Shown: positions 33,469 through 45,224 of the stretch, in pieces
Position numbering within the stretch: position 1 is the first letter of the stretch
Layout: each line of letters opens with the position of its first letter
Source of the DNA: Gerris lacustris
Taxonomy: Eukaryota; Arthropoda; Insecta; Hemiptera; Gerridae
DNA length: 64,000 nt
Direction of reading: 5' to 3'
NCBI GenBank assembly: GCA_951217055.1
Contig: OX578277.1
Location: 106,090,119-106,154,118 of the forward strand
Program-made: the position numbers and the translations under genes
The notes under the pieces: model-generated
The model's input: the letters and a program-made list of their open reading frames with translations, nothing else
The model's database searches: none
Told to the model about the DNA's origin: nothing

Positions 33469-34041
33469 TCTATGATTGTTACGAAATATAAACATTGTAT
33501 CTCTGTTTAGATGCGGAGAAAGTGATTCTTTACGTACTTGTATTCATCGCGCATGCGCGTCTCATAATTCTGAAGAATTCCTCTTCTTTACCGCCCTAGG
33601 GCGGCAAAGAAGAAGAATTCTTCAACTTTACGCAGGATTTGTTTACATTTAACAAAACTAATTTGATGTTTGTTTAATAAAAGTAACTGTTTATATTGAG
33701 GTTTTTTGTGAAAATCAATGCATGATTTAAGTGATTATGACGAATATGAGGAGAATAATACGCCTCCCGAAATAATCAATTCCGCACAAAATACAACTAA
33801 TAAATTATGCCATCTTTATCAAAAGAGAAATACGAACTTACGTACTATACAGGAAGATTATTATTTTTTCTGTATTTATTATTAAAATCTAACAATCGTA
33901 GATAAAGTACGGTACGCAACTCGTGCGAAAACGGCATTTTGCATTGCTCGTGTGGTTTTACTACCCTCGCTGCCGCTCGGGTGCATACTCCACACTCGCA
34001 TGCAAAATTCCACTTTCCGCACTCGACAAGTAATGAACTAT
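33469..34041 (+). mobile_element. Composite TA element family A, copy 2 (inside family C)
   Basis: Flanked by TA at 33467-33468 and 34042-34043. The uninterrupted family C sequence (…gtttttaccgatatc…, seen near 43697) shows the empty site. The coding segment starts MHDLSDYDEYEENN and is frameshifted after about 30 codons. The hairpin loop here is CCTAGG and the A2 palindrome is complete. Confidence 0.92.
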
Positions 34042-34760
34042 TACCGATATCTTACGTTCTAACGTAACGATTTTAATAAAACTTCTTACACATCGTCTAA
34101 AGTACAATTGGAACAGGCGTGTAAAATTTCAACCTGATACAAGCAGAAGGTTTTGCGTGTTTGTGATTTATATTTTATATTATAATATTTTAATTGGAGT
34201 AATACCCCGGCGGAGTCTGAGGAGACAATCCTGTTTCGTCTCTATAACCATCTGCTTTAACTATAAACTCATCATAATTAACTTGTTAATTATGATTGTT
34301 ACAATACATTATATATTGTAAGACGCTCGCTTCAAAGATAATATAAAGTTTTTATTTTAATTTTGTTTTAACTCCGCTAGTGCTACTTATTTACTTTTAA
34401 TTTTGTCTCTTTTCTAACTCCGCCATGTATAAGTAGATAGTATCGTATACTTAGCACTGGTATTTTATTATTTATATTTAATGAAAAGCGTAAGAAACTT
34501 CGTTCCTACCGGGTGTCCCGCCACACCACACGTATTTTATTTATGCGAGACTGCGAGACTTAGATTATTTTTTCACAAATGTTTTTGTTGGGTTACATAT
34601 ATATTTTTGTAGTTGATTATTTTTTTGCTAGAGTTTTTAAAAGCTTTTATTTAACTTGCTTTGTTTTTTGTCTGTAAATCTAAATTTGACTCACTTCCTG
34701 TCCTGACTACAATGCTGAAACTTTAACGTATCATGTATTTTCCATAACAATACAATAATT

Positions 34761-35092
34761 GGTACTTTTTTACTTTAGCACCCCCCTATATCCCTTTGTG
34801 TTAATAGTTATTTAGACAAAGGAACATATACAGAGTAGCATATTCCTTAGTCTAAATTACTATTAAGACAAAGAGATATTTATTTCAATGTACCTTAGGA
34901 CAAAGGAATGTCACACTTGTGTATATAATTGTGATCATATCCCTTAGTCTAATCTACTATTAAGATAAAGGAATATTAAATATAAAACTGTCCCAAAGTC
35001 TCAATGTCTTTGGGAGACAAACACACAAACCTTTGAGACTTTTGTATGGCAGACTATTGTTTAGAACCAAAGGGGGGTGTTAAAGTAAAAAG
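34761..35092. mobile_element. TIR element, about 26-bp inverted ends
   Basis: ggtacttttttactttagca followed by a ccccc run on the left pairs with ggggggtgttaaagtaaaaa and gtgcc on the right. The interior has three imperfect copies of a gacaaaggaatat / cccttagtctaa block. No coding capacity. Confidence 0.75.
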
Positions 35093-35880
35093 TGCCGGAA
35101 CTTTTCCTCACTTTGGTGGCCACAAGTGGTACTTGAATGGGTGACCGTTTTGAACTAACTGTTATTTTATTATCATTTTTCAAAAAATTATTTATACATT
35201 ACTTTTATTTAATTATTTGAATTTTGGCGGCATTTTTACAGATGTAAACAAACTTTGACGTTTAACAAAAGTATTGCACTAATTAATGATTATGTACGCT
35301 TATAACTTTTAAAATTATTAATGAAATCTAATCGTGTTTTTTATATATTTGTTCCTTATTTTTTTACCGGTTCCAACGATATGCTATATGTCAAAAACGT
35401 ATTTATACTTCCGGTACTATTAACCGTCGAAGTTTCAAAATTAAAAAATCGACTACTTCAAAATGCCGGCCAATATCAAAATTAAATTTTGTGGATTTGT
35501 TTGTCATACAGAGAGGTACATTCGTGCCAAATATCAACTCGTTTCGACCACTTTTCGATTTTTTACAATTTTTTTTAAGAATGTTGACTCAGCAAACTGG
35601 GTTCAAGGTGGCGGAAAATGTTGATTTTCCGGGCGGCACAACTAGAAGTAAGGACTGGGTTTTCTGCCAAGTTTCACTCTATAGATAAAATACCCTGAGC
35701 GCTAAGATGATAACACACAAACATACATAATACATACACACATACAGACATCATGCTGAAAACCAATCAGGAGGTTTTAAAAACTTAATGAATCTCAAAA
35801 CGGATAATTGAGTTGAAATCTCGAAAAAGAAATTAGATGAAAACATAACTTTTCTTACCATAGGTGAGGAAAAGTAAAAA
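35093..35880. repeat. Repeat with ACTTTTCCTCAC inverted ends and a 5S-rRNA-like patch
   Basis: ACTTTTCCTCAC near 35098 is inverted as GTGAGGAAAAGT near 35865. Just inside the left end, gtggtacttgaatgggtgac (about 35117-35136) resembles the box C part of 5S rRNA genes (GTACTTGGATGGGTGACC, from memory). Box A and the rest of 5S rRNA are not recognisable. The interior has no domain-bearing frame. Confidence 0.5.
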
Positions 35881-35885
35881 ATAAT

Positions 35886-36412
35886 AGTATATTATGTTAC
35901 AAGGCTGTGAAGTGAGTTTTTTCTTTACCGCGGCAATTACATTTACTGTCGAGCGAAGCGAGATAGTAAATATTGCCAAGGTAAAGAAAAAACACTTCAA
36001 AGTCGCGTAGCATATGCTATTTTTTCCGAGGTAGCAGACAATGAAAAAACATTAAATATTAATCACTAATCAATATATAATAATAACAAATATTAGTACA
36101 TACTTAAGACTTAAAAAAAGAAACCTTAAAATGAGGTTACACTATAAGAAAAGATAAACAAAACGCATTGACATCTAGCGGATTTTTATCGTACTAGAAG
36201 CATTTCTACAAAGACTGCAGCACTACTAGCGGAAGTTTTGACAACTACCCGCCGTAAAGAAAAAATCTTTTAGTGCCTAGGACGTAAAAGATTTTTTTCT
36301 TTACAGCTAGGAGTAATGAAAAGATTTTTTAAGTCCACGTAATGAAAAAATGGATTTTAGCTATGTTTTTTAGGCTCTAAAGTTACTATTTCACAGCCTA
36401 CCACGGAAAAAA
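35886..36412 (+). mobile_element. Family B element, copy 1
   Basis: Starts aggctgtgaagtgagttttt and ends tactatttcacagcctacca. It contains a ttaccgcggcaattacattt / ggcaat... inverted pair, cgagcgaagcgag, gcattgacatctagcggat and cctaggacgtaaaagat. A second copy follows head-to-tail and supplies the comparison for boundaries. Confidence 0.7.
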
Positions 36413-37435
36413 GTATATTATGTTACTAGGCTGTGAAGTGAGACACTTCAAAAAACACTTCACAGTCGTGTAGCATATGCTATTTTTTCCGTGGTAGACA
36501 ATGAAAAAACATTAAATATTAATCAATATTCAATATATATAATAATAACAAATATTAGTACATACTTTAAGATTTAAAAAAAAGAAACCTTAAAAAGAGG
36601 TTACACTATAACAGAAGATAAATAAAATGCATTGACATCTAGCGGAATTAAATCGTACTAAGAAGCATTTCTGCAAAGATTGCAGCGCTAAACTGTAGTT
36701 TTGATAACTACCAGAACGATTTTTTTACGTCCTAGGACGTAATAGTACATTACGCGTCGAGTGCGGAAAGTAGCATTTTGCATGCGAGTGTGGAGTTTGC
36801 AACCGAGCGATAGCGAGGGTAGTAAAACCACACAAGCAATGCAAAATGCCGTTTTCGCACGAGTTGCGTACCGTACTTTATCTACGATTGTTAGATTTAA
36901 ATAATAATACAGAAAAAAATAAACTTGCTGTATGTAAGTTCGTATCTCTCTCTTGATAAAGATGGCATTAATTCTTGAGTTGTATTTTGTGCGGAATTAA
37001 TTATTTCTGGAGGAGTATTATTCTCCACATTTTCGTCAGTCACTTGATTCACTCATTGTTTTTCACTAAAAACTCGATATAATCAGTTACTTTAATAAAA
37101 GAACAGCAAATTAGTTTTGCTAAATGTAAACAAACTCGCTAATCGTGCGTAAAGCTGAAGAATTCCTCTTCTCTTTACCGCCCTAGGGTGGTAAAGAAGA
37201 GGCATTCTTCAGAACTATGAGACGGGCATGCGCAATGAATACAAGTACGTAAAGAATCACTTTCTACGCATCTAAACAGTGTTTATATTTCGTATCAATC
37301 GTAAATGAAAGATTTTTTCTTTTCAGCTAGGAGTAATGAAAAGATTTTTTAAGTCCACGTAATGAAAAAATGGATTTTAGCAATGTCTTTTAGGCTCTAA
37401 AGTTACTATTTCACAGCCTACCACGGAAAAAATAA
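36413..37435 (+). mobile_element. Family B element, copy 2 (split by family A copy 3)
   Basis: Same order as 35886-36412 with minor deletions. After cctaggacgtaa it is interrupted by a family A element and resumes with aagattttttcttttcagct to tactatttcacagcctacca. It gives a direct before/after view of an A insertion. Confidence 0.75.
36742..37305 (-). mobile_element. Composite TA element family A, copy 3 (inside family B)
   Basis: Left flank TA (36740-36741), right flank TG (37306-37307, mutated TA). The intact family B copy at 36265-36290 shows the uninterrupted site (gacgtaaaagattttt). The coding segment starts ATGAGTGAATCAAGTGACTG on the minus strand but is frameshifted near codon 8. The hairpin centre is CCTAGG. 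Confidence 0.92.
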
Positions 37436-38691
37436 ATTTACTTATTTAAAGAGCACATTTTTTGGACCTAAACGTTCTCAAAACGTCTAAATCCATTAAA
37501 ATCCTAAAATAAAATGAATTTTTGCGCCATCACCATACTTTCTCTTTATACTATGTATATAAGAAATAAAAATAACGTTGTTTATTAAAAAGTTGTTTAA
37601 TTGTTGATGTTTAGAGGATTGTTGGGTTGTCAGTGTGCTACAGCTGATGTTTAAAATAACGACTAAAATAACGGAAATGATAATAATACAAGTTTTGAGA
37701 AGTTCTAAATGCAGGTTCTCGTTCCCTTCTACAAACCTGTTTTAAACCTAAATCAAAAATCTTAAATATAAGGTCAACTTTAGATTTACAACAACTAATG
37801 TGTTTTTTTAAAAGTTATAATTATATTTATCGATGTTCTACTCACCTAGATTTTTTATTTAGAAATTGAAAAATAAAAAATCAAGGTAACATTGTTTTAA
37901 ATCAGAGCTTACCAACTTAAAAATAACTTTCTTTTTTTCTCATATAAGAGCATAAAAATAAAAAGAAAGTGGTACTCATTTACCCATCCATATGTGAGTA
38001 GCCAAGTAAATCTAGTGACATATTATGGCAAACAATTAATTGGTTCACTCACCCTATATTTGTTTACCACTTAAATGGAATTCTTAAGTCTAAATAGAGA
38101 CCAGTCATTTACCCATCGGTAGGTGGGTAGCCAAGGATGTTGAATAAAGGGGACAGAACATTAGGTAGGGTTTAAACGCAAAAAATGACCCTCATGGAAA
38201 TAAGAGAAATTGGAAACGAAATCGTACTGCCCATGCTCACAACTTTAGATGGGACACATTACCTTCTTTGTTTATTTTGAATCAGGTTATAAACTGATTT
38301 AACTATAAATAAATTTATCTATAAACCAATTTAATCAGTAATTAACGTGTTTAATGAAGTGTTATTTTAATAATTATTCCAATTTACGAAAAAGCATCGC
38401 AAAAATGAAAAAGATTAAGTGATAAAGATAATTTTAAATTAAAATTATATCAACTTACTCTCTAAGATAATAAATAATGCAAACCAAGTCACTATAAACG
38501 GCTAAATATATCAATATAAAAACACTCATAATCAGCACAAAATAATTAAAACCAAAAATATCGGGAGAATACAACTCACGGGACTACGGGACAAAAGTTA
38601 ACACGCAAATGGAAAAAATGCTCTGATGATTGTTGATAACCTGCCACACCAAGAGGAAGGTAATGTATCCCACTGGTGTCCAATTTCTTTA
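37436..38691. other. Non-coding stretch with a direct repeat
   Basis: No gene seen. 37985-38105 (gagtagccaagtaaat, ctcaccctatatttgtttac, cacttaaatggaattctta) recurs in direct orientation at about 39328-39435, so the two copies bracket 1.2 kb including family A copy 4. Confidence 0.5.
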
Positions 38692-39265
38692 TCTACGATT
38701 GATACGAAATATAAACATTATATCTTTGTTTAGATGCGTAGAAAGTGATTAGTTACGTACTTGTATTCATTGCGCATGCGCGTCTCATAGTTCTGAATAA
38801 TTCCTCTTCTTTACCACGCTAGTGCGGTAAAGAAGAGGAATTCTTCAGCTTTACGCACAATTAGCGAGTTTGTTTACATTTAACAAAACTAATTTGCTGT
38901 TCTTTTATTAAAGTAACTGTTTATATCGAATTTTTGGTGAAAAACAATGAGTGAATCAAGTAACTTTGACGAAAATGTGGAGAATATTACTCTTCCAGAA
39001 ATAATTAATTCGGCAAAAAATACAACTCAAGAATTAATGCCATCTTTATCAAGAGAGAGATACGAACTTACATACAGCAAGTTTATTTTTTTCTGTATTC
39101 ATTATTTAAATCTAACAATCGTAGATAAAGTACGGTACGCAACTCGTGCGAAAACGGCAGTTTGCATTGCTGGTGTGGTTTTCACCACCCTCGCTATCGC
39201 TCGGGTGCAAACTCCACACTCGCATGCAAAATGCTACTTTTCGCACTCGACGCGTAATGTACTAT
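38692..39265 (+). mobile_element. Composite TA element family A, copy 4
   Basis: TA at 38690-38691 and 39266-39267. A1 is 38692-39125 (starts TCTACGATTGATACG, ends TAACAATCGTAGA), the central TA is 39126-39127, and A2 is 39128-39265. TGCGCATGCGCG lies at 38771-38782 and the hairpin at about 38795-38846. It carries one of two coding segments with ATG and an uninterrupted frame. Confidence 0.93.
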
Positions 39266-39432
39266 TACATCTTCATGGGGTCACTTTTTTCCACAACGCA
39301 CCACCATCTCTTTTATTTAACATCCTTGTGGGTAGCAAAGTAAATGGGATGACATGTGACAAACAATTTAATTGGGTACTAACTCACCCTATATTTGTTT
39401 ACCACTTAGAAAGAATTCTAATAGCTAAATAA
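38947..39432 (+). pseudogene. Recombinase-like N-terminal fragment in family A copy 4
   Basis: ATG-initiated frame, 161 codons, beginning MSESSNFDENVENITLPEII. Residues 25-47 (NTTQELMPSLSRERYELTYSKF) resemble the start of the SAM-like core-binding domain of Crypton/tyrosine-recombinase-type proteins of insects; this is from memory of the family. The similarity stops at A1's right end. The frame then crosses into the A2 palindrome and flanking DNA, so residues after about 55 are not a natural protein. No catalytic Arg/His/Tyr region exists. Best read as a 5' gene fragment kept in a non-autonomous element. Confidence 0.5.
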
Positions 39433-39545
39433 AGACCGCAATGATGCGGCGGATAAAGAACTCAAATTATCAAAGAAGAATTTTTTTTCTCTTATCTCGG
39501 CCATATTTGTTTTAAATATAGCTAACAGGAAACATTTAACAGATA

Positions 39546-40102
39546 ATAGTACATTACGCGTCGAGTGTGGAAAGTAGCATTTTGCATGTGAGTGAGGAGT
39601 TTGCACCCGGAGCGACAGCGAGGGTAGTAAAACCACACGAGCAATGCAAAATGCCGTTTTCGCACGAGTTGCGTACCGTACTTTATCTACGATTGTTAGA
39701 TTTAAATAATAAATACAGAAACAAATAAACTTCCTGTATGCAAGTTCGTACATATTTCTCTTTTTATAAAGATGACATTAATTCATTAGTTGTATTTTGT
39801 ATTTTGTGCCGAATTAATTATTTCGGGAGGCGTATTATTTTCCTCATATTCGTCATAATCACTTAAATCACTCATTCATTTTCACAAAAAATTGATATAA
39901 ACAGTTACTTTTATTAAAAAACAAACTCGCTAATCCTGCGTAAAGGTGAAGAATTCTTCTTTTCTACCACCCTAGGGCGGTAAAAAAGAGGAATTATTCA
40001 GAATTATGAGACGCGCATGCGCAATGAATACAAGTACGTAAAGAATCGCTTTCTACGCATCTAAATAGAGATACAATGTTTATATTTCGTAACAATCTTA
40101 GA
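39546..40102 (-). mobile_element. Composite TA element family A, copy 5
   Basis: TA at 39544-39545 and 40103-40104. Orientation is opposite to copy 4, 280 bp away, so the two can pair as an inverted repeat of about 560-bp arms. The coding segment (MSDLSDYDEYEENN) is broken by an extra tacaaaa-type duplication. The hairpin centre is CCTAGG. Confidence 0.9.
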
Positions 40103-40969
40103 TAAAAAGCTTTTAAATGGTATGTGACTTGCTTAAAATGCCAGCAAAGAATGGAAATTTTGTAGTAATAGTTATTTACTCTTTTCCTATTCTTTAACCT
40201 TCAAAACAATGTATAACATTGTCATGATTATTAAACATTTTTTATTTACTCTTCCGCCATATTGGCCGCTATCTCCTGAGAAGTACCCGTGTGCCAAATT
40301 TCGTTCAAATCAATCATCAATCTCATTTTTTACACCAGTTATCGTTAGACATACAAACTCACAAAGAAACAGAATTCAAAAACTAACATAATTGATAAAA
40401 CATACTCGCAAGAAATAAATAATCAAATCTATCTTTGAATTCATGTTTCCTCTAGCTATTTAAAAACCAAGTTTGGTCCCAAGAAGCACACCTGATCCGT
40501 CACTGGGATACCCTTATATCCAAAATTTATCCTGTTCATTATCGTTGGTCCATAGGTTCCCCTATAGGCATCCCATTTTTGTTTGTCTCATTGGGTAATT
40601 CTTAGGATAGACATGACATGGGCTAATGTTACAAAGAAGGCCAATTAAGGGTCAAAGTCACTCTTGGGCTCAGAAGGAACTAATATTATAAGACCAACAA
40701 TTTACTAATCTACCAACCACCCATATTTTATTAAAATGGGATGAGCAGTTGTTAGCATAAGTTATAGTTAGCAGAAATTTTGGAGAGACCGATTGATTGA
40801 CAGTCAGTCACGGGATCAAAAATGTTCCCTCATGTTTAAAACGGATATCTGTGGGAATTTTTTAGTCTGAAGATACAAAAAAATGTTCGTTGTACAAGGG
40901 ATTTTTAATATTTTTCATTTTATATGCATAATACTTTGCTTTCTAAAACTACGCATCTATCTATTATTA
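40103..40969. other. No gene recognised
   Basis: AT-rich with repeat-like words (tggccgctatctcctgaga). No exon or bounded element placed. Confidence 0.45.
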
Positions 40970-42630
40970 GAACGAAGTTCCTTATGCCACGTTCTGGAGC
41001 CCGGAATGAATCCAAAAAAAACTACCAAAATCACCGTCACGAGAAAGCCGTCACAAAATCTACCGATGACGATAACTTGAGTAAAAGATCACCAAGTTCG
41101 TTGAAATTTGGTACACATGTTCATTTTACCAATGCTCAGGCTGAGTTCGTTGGAAAAAGTTTCCGCCCAAGCGTTCACGCGCAACGCTCGCGTAAACGTA
41201 AGCTTTACAAAGACGGGAAAAAATGTTATTATGGAAGCCTGTTACTTGACTTGTTTATTTTTGTTATATTATGTCAAAATGTCACTTGGTTTTGTAAATA
41301 TCGAAAATATAATCACGGTCATGTTAAAAGTAAAATTGATCTGTGCTGACGCTTATTTCAATATATTTGGTATATTATTGAAGCGAGCGTAGCGAGCTTC
41401 CTACATTCAACGAAATATGCTCCGTGTCTGTCTGTCTGTCTGTCTGTCTGTCAGTAACGTTCACGCGTGTGACGATAACTTGAGTAAAAGTTGACCGATT
41501 TAGTTGAAATTTGGTATACATGATCCTCTTACTAATACTCAGGCTTTTTTACTAAAACCAACAGCGACACCGCTATGACTTAATAAAGATCGCTAAAACT
41601 ATTAAAGCGGGCCTAAACGTTTAAAATAGAGAAAACAACCTTTTTACCGATATCTTACGTTCTAACGTAACGATTTTAATAAAACTTCATATACACCATC
41701 TGATGCACAATTGAAACAGGCATGCAAAATTTCAATTTGATACATGCAGTAGTTTGTTTGTAGCAAAGAGATACAAATTATAAATATTGAAATAGAGATG
41801 TGTGGTTAGTGGAATAGTAAGAATGCGGGGTGGTTCCCTTACTACTAGCCGCTGCACTACTACCAGACCCATTATCTATCAACTCATCATGATTCACAAT
41901 AATCTTTTTTTTCAATATTCAATAGATATTTACTAGGCATCGCGTGGCTCTATCATTGAAGCGAGCGTATTGCAATGAAATACTAAATATTGAAATTTAT
42001 TAATCATGATGAATGTCATAGTTGAAGATAAGTGGAAGAGGGTAGTGTAGGGAAGAGTGGAGGTACTCGGTACAAAGCTTTACATCCTAAACAAACCTAT
42101 ACACTATGCGACTATAACAATCTTCACCACCCGCGGTAGCTTTTAAACAATTATTATAAATGTATCTCGTCACTACGCAAAGAATTTTGCTTGTATCAAG
42201 TTGAAATTTTGCATACCTGTTTCAATTGTGCATTAGATGGTGTATATGAAGTTTTATTAAAATCGTTTCGTTAGAACGTAAGATATCGGTAAAAAGGTTG
42301 TTTTCTCTATTATAAACGTTTAGGTCCGCTTTAATAGTTTTAGCGATCTTCATTAAGTCATAGCGGTGTCGCTGTTGGTTTTAGTAAAAAATGTTATTAG
42401 AAAAAAATGTTCGTCTCATCGAATAGATGATGATAGAATCTTTTCCCGTCATGAAATTCCAATTTAATTTTTGTACCTCTCGTTTACGCGAGCGTTGCGC
42501 GCGAACTCTTGGACGGATCACGCTGTCCAACGAACTTAGCCTGAGTATTAGTAAGAGGATCATGTATACCAAATTTCAACTAAATCGGTCAACTTTTACT
42601 CATGTTATCGTCACACGCGTGAACGTTACT

Positions 42631-42662
<32 letters not shown>

Positions 42663-44200
42663 CGGCGCATATTTCGTTGAATGTAGGAAGCTCGCTACGC
42701 TCGCTTCAATTACTATACGCTCGCTTCAATGATAGAGCCACGCGATGCCTAGTTATAATACTGCGTATTTAATCCAAGAAAAAATTCTAACTTCATCTAT
42801 TTAATGAGACAAACAACTTTTTTAAATATTTTTTGAAGCGAGCGTAGCGAGCTTCCTACATTCAACGAAATATGCTCCGTGTCTGTCTGTCTGCCTGTCA
42901 GTAACGTTCACGCGTGTGACGATAACTTGAGTAAAAGTTGACCGATTTAGTTGAAATTTGGTATACATGATCCTCTTACTAATACTCAGGCTAAGTTCGT
43001 TGGACAGCGTGATCCGTCCAAGAGTTCGCGCGCAACGCTCGCGTAAACGAGAGGTACAAAAATTAAATTGGAATTTCATGACGGGAAAAGATTCTATCAT
43101 CATCTATTCGATGAGACGAACATTTTTTACAAATAACATTTTTTACTAAAACCAACAGCGACACCGCTATGACTTAATAAAGATCGCTAAAACTATATTA
43201 AAGCGGACCTAAACGTTTATAATAGAGAAAACAACCTTTTTACCGATATCTTACGTTTTAACGTAACGATTTTAATAAAACTTCATATACACCATCTAAT
43301 GCACACAATTGAAACAGGTATGCAAAATTTCAACTTGATACAAGCAAAATTCTTTGCGTAGTGACGAGATACATTTATAATAATTGTTTAAAAGCTACCG
43401 CGGGTGGTGAAGATTGTTATAGTCGTATAGAGTATAGGCTTGTTTAGGAAGTAAAGCTTTGTACCGAGTACCCCCACTCTTCCCCACACTACCCTCTTCC
43501 ACTTATCTTCAACTATGACATTCATCATGATTAATAAATTTCAATATTCAGTATTTCATTGTAATACGCTCGCTTCAATGATAGAGCCACGCGATGCCTA
43601 GTTTTAGTAAAACTAACATCGACACTGTTATGAAGTGATAAAGATCGCTAAATTTATTAAAGTGGACCCAAACGTTTAAAATAAAGAAAACAACGTTTTT
43701 ACCGATATCTTCCGTTCTAACGTATAACGATTTTAATAAAATTCTTACACATTGTCTAAAGTACAATTGAAACAGGCATGTAAAATTTCAACCGGATTCA
43801 AACAGAAGCTTTAGAGTAGGGAAGAGATATATTTTATAATATTTTAAATTAATAGGCCGGGTAGGTAGAAGACAGTCCTATTTCAATCTAACATCCTTTA
43901 ACAAACATACTCTTTAACTATAAACTCATCATGAACATTTTTCTTATATTCAATATACCATATTTATAGTGAGACGCTTGCTTTAATGATACAAATAATA
44001 ATAATGATTTTCTTTTAATTTTGCCTTAACTCTTGCTAGGTACAAACCGTTCGTTACTTTTAATTTTGTCTCTTTTCTAACTCCGCCATGTATAAGTAGT
44101 TAGCAATGTATACGTACTTAGCAGTGTGATTTTATAATTTATGTTTAATGAAAAATGTAAGGAACTTGGTTCCTACCGGGTGTCCCGCGACATCACACGT
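40970..44200 (+). mobile_element. Repeat family C, copy 2, with internal inverted duplications
   Basis: Left end agaacgaagttccttatgc, right end gaacttggttcctaccgggt, matching copy 1. Internally it contains a shortened unit (41386-41975) and two nearly identical units in inverted orientation (41935-42709 and 42834-43600), then a fourth part to 44200. Frames such as 42427-42732 and 42822-43103 are mirror images across the palindrome, not genes. Confidence 0.65.
41935..43600. repeat. Inverted repeat with about 770-bp arms and 124-bp spacer
   Basis: Left arm from aggcatcgcgtggctctatc to ctcgctacgctcgcttca; right arm is its inverse from tgaagcgagcgtagcgag to gatagagccacgcgatgcct. By eye they differ at only a few percent of sites, including a changed number of the gacagaca unit (left longer than right). 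Confidence 0.85.
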
Positions 44201-44799
44201 ATTTTTTTAAAACTCAAATTATAAGAGTTGGTGGGTTCTTTTTATTGCAACAATAGTATCAACGTCTCACATTATGGCTTCCCAAATAGTTTTTCGGGTC
44301 ACCTGAATTTTTAGTCCAAATCGGGGACGCCGGGTAACCCTACAATATTATTTATATAGATCGATTTAATAGATAAGATCGCTAATTTGAAAACTCCTAG
44401 TATAATTAGCTTCTATAATATTATAGCCTCTTCAATAAAGTGATTCTCTACGAATATTATGTTATGTATTTAAATTTTATTCTCTTCAAATTTATAATAA
44501 TTAAAAAAGTGAATTATGCTACGCTATGGTAGTTTAATCTCTAGCGTGTTACAAGGCCCTTAATAGATAAGAAATAAATATTAAAGCACTTTGACGTAAC
44601 CATCCTATATTTATAGCCTTTACCGTCTGAGAAAAAAAACTAATTTGTTATAAAAACATCGTAAAACATTTTATATAAAACTGATATCTATTATAAATAT
44701 ATTATAAATACCATAAAGATGATATTCATTAATTTTATTTTACTACAGGAAATAAAACTCAATTAATTAGTTTTAAACTTCTCACGAAATTTTATATTT
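44201..44799. other. No feature recognised
   Basis: AT-rich, no coding or repeat boundary visible. Confidence 0.45.
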
Positions 44800-45130
44800 A
44801 TTATTTATTTTTTTATTATAGGCAAGCCAAAGCGTGAATAGAAACAATAAAATTTCGCTTTTCGGGAACAGAGATAATAATCAATAATAAAATATATGTT
44901 TTTAGGGTCCCTACCCAAAAAACGAGGAACCCTTATACTCTCCTGCGCTTGTCTGTCTGTTTGTCCGTATCTGTGTCTGTATCGCATCTTATCTCGAAAA
45001 GTACTCAACACAAAAAAAGTTGAAATTTTGCATTTATGTTATGTGTAATAACCCAATCACAGGAAAATTATAGGAAAATCATAAAAAATGTATCCCTCAA
45101 AATCTAGGGGTTGATGTTTAAAGGGTTGAC
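44800..45130 (+). repeat. Repeat fragment with gggtcc...ggaaccc head
   Basis: tttttagggtccctacccaa, aacgaggaacccttatactc, then gtctgtctgtttgtccgta. Similar layout to 57588-58209 (agggtccgtaggcaaatcca, aggacccttatattttcct, gtctgtccgtccg). Confidence 0.5.
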
Positions 45131-45224
45131 ATTTTTTTAAGGGGAATTTATCATAAAGGGTTTTAAATAATAGAGGAGAACGCCCTGTGTACAAATATAT
45201 ACATATATGTATTTGGTTTCTTTT

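Larger units (their letters stand above)
32130..34530 (+). mobile_element. Repeat family C, copy 1 (contains J and A insertions)
   Basis: Starts near tggaacgaagttccttacg, followed by gcacgttctgg, and ends near aacttcgttcctaccgggtg, then tcccgccac. The same two ends bracket 40970-44200. After removing the inserted J (32218-33095) and A (33469-34041) elements, the interior follows family C order: gttgagttcgttggacaacg, ccgacactgctatgaagtga, aagcggacctaaacgttta, accgatatcttacgttctaa. No intact coding frame. Confidence 0.65.

Noticed and set aside
35491..35688. 65-codon frame as a gene
   Set aside because: It lies within a repeat bounded by ACTTTTCCTCAC and has no motif, signal or splice evidence.
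38947..39432. A 161-residue host gene at 38947-39432
   Set aside because: The same frame start recurs in other copies of a mobile element, and the second half is translation of a palindrome and of flanking DNA.
42427..43103. Two related protein genes on opposite strands (RQTDRQTD proteins)
   Set aside because: They are mirror images created by the inverted repeat and its simple-sequence tract.
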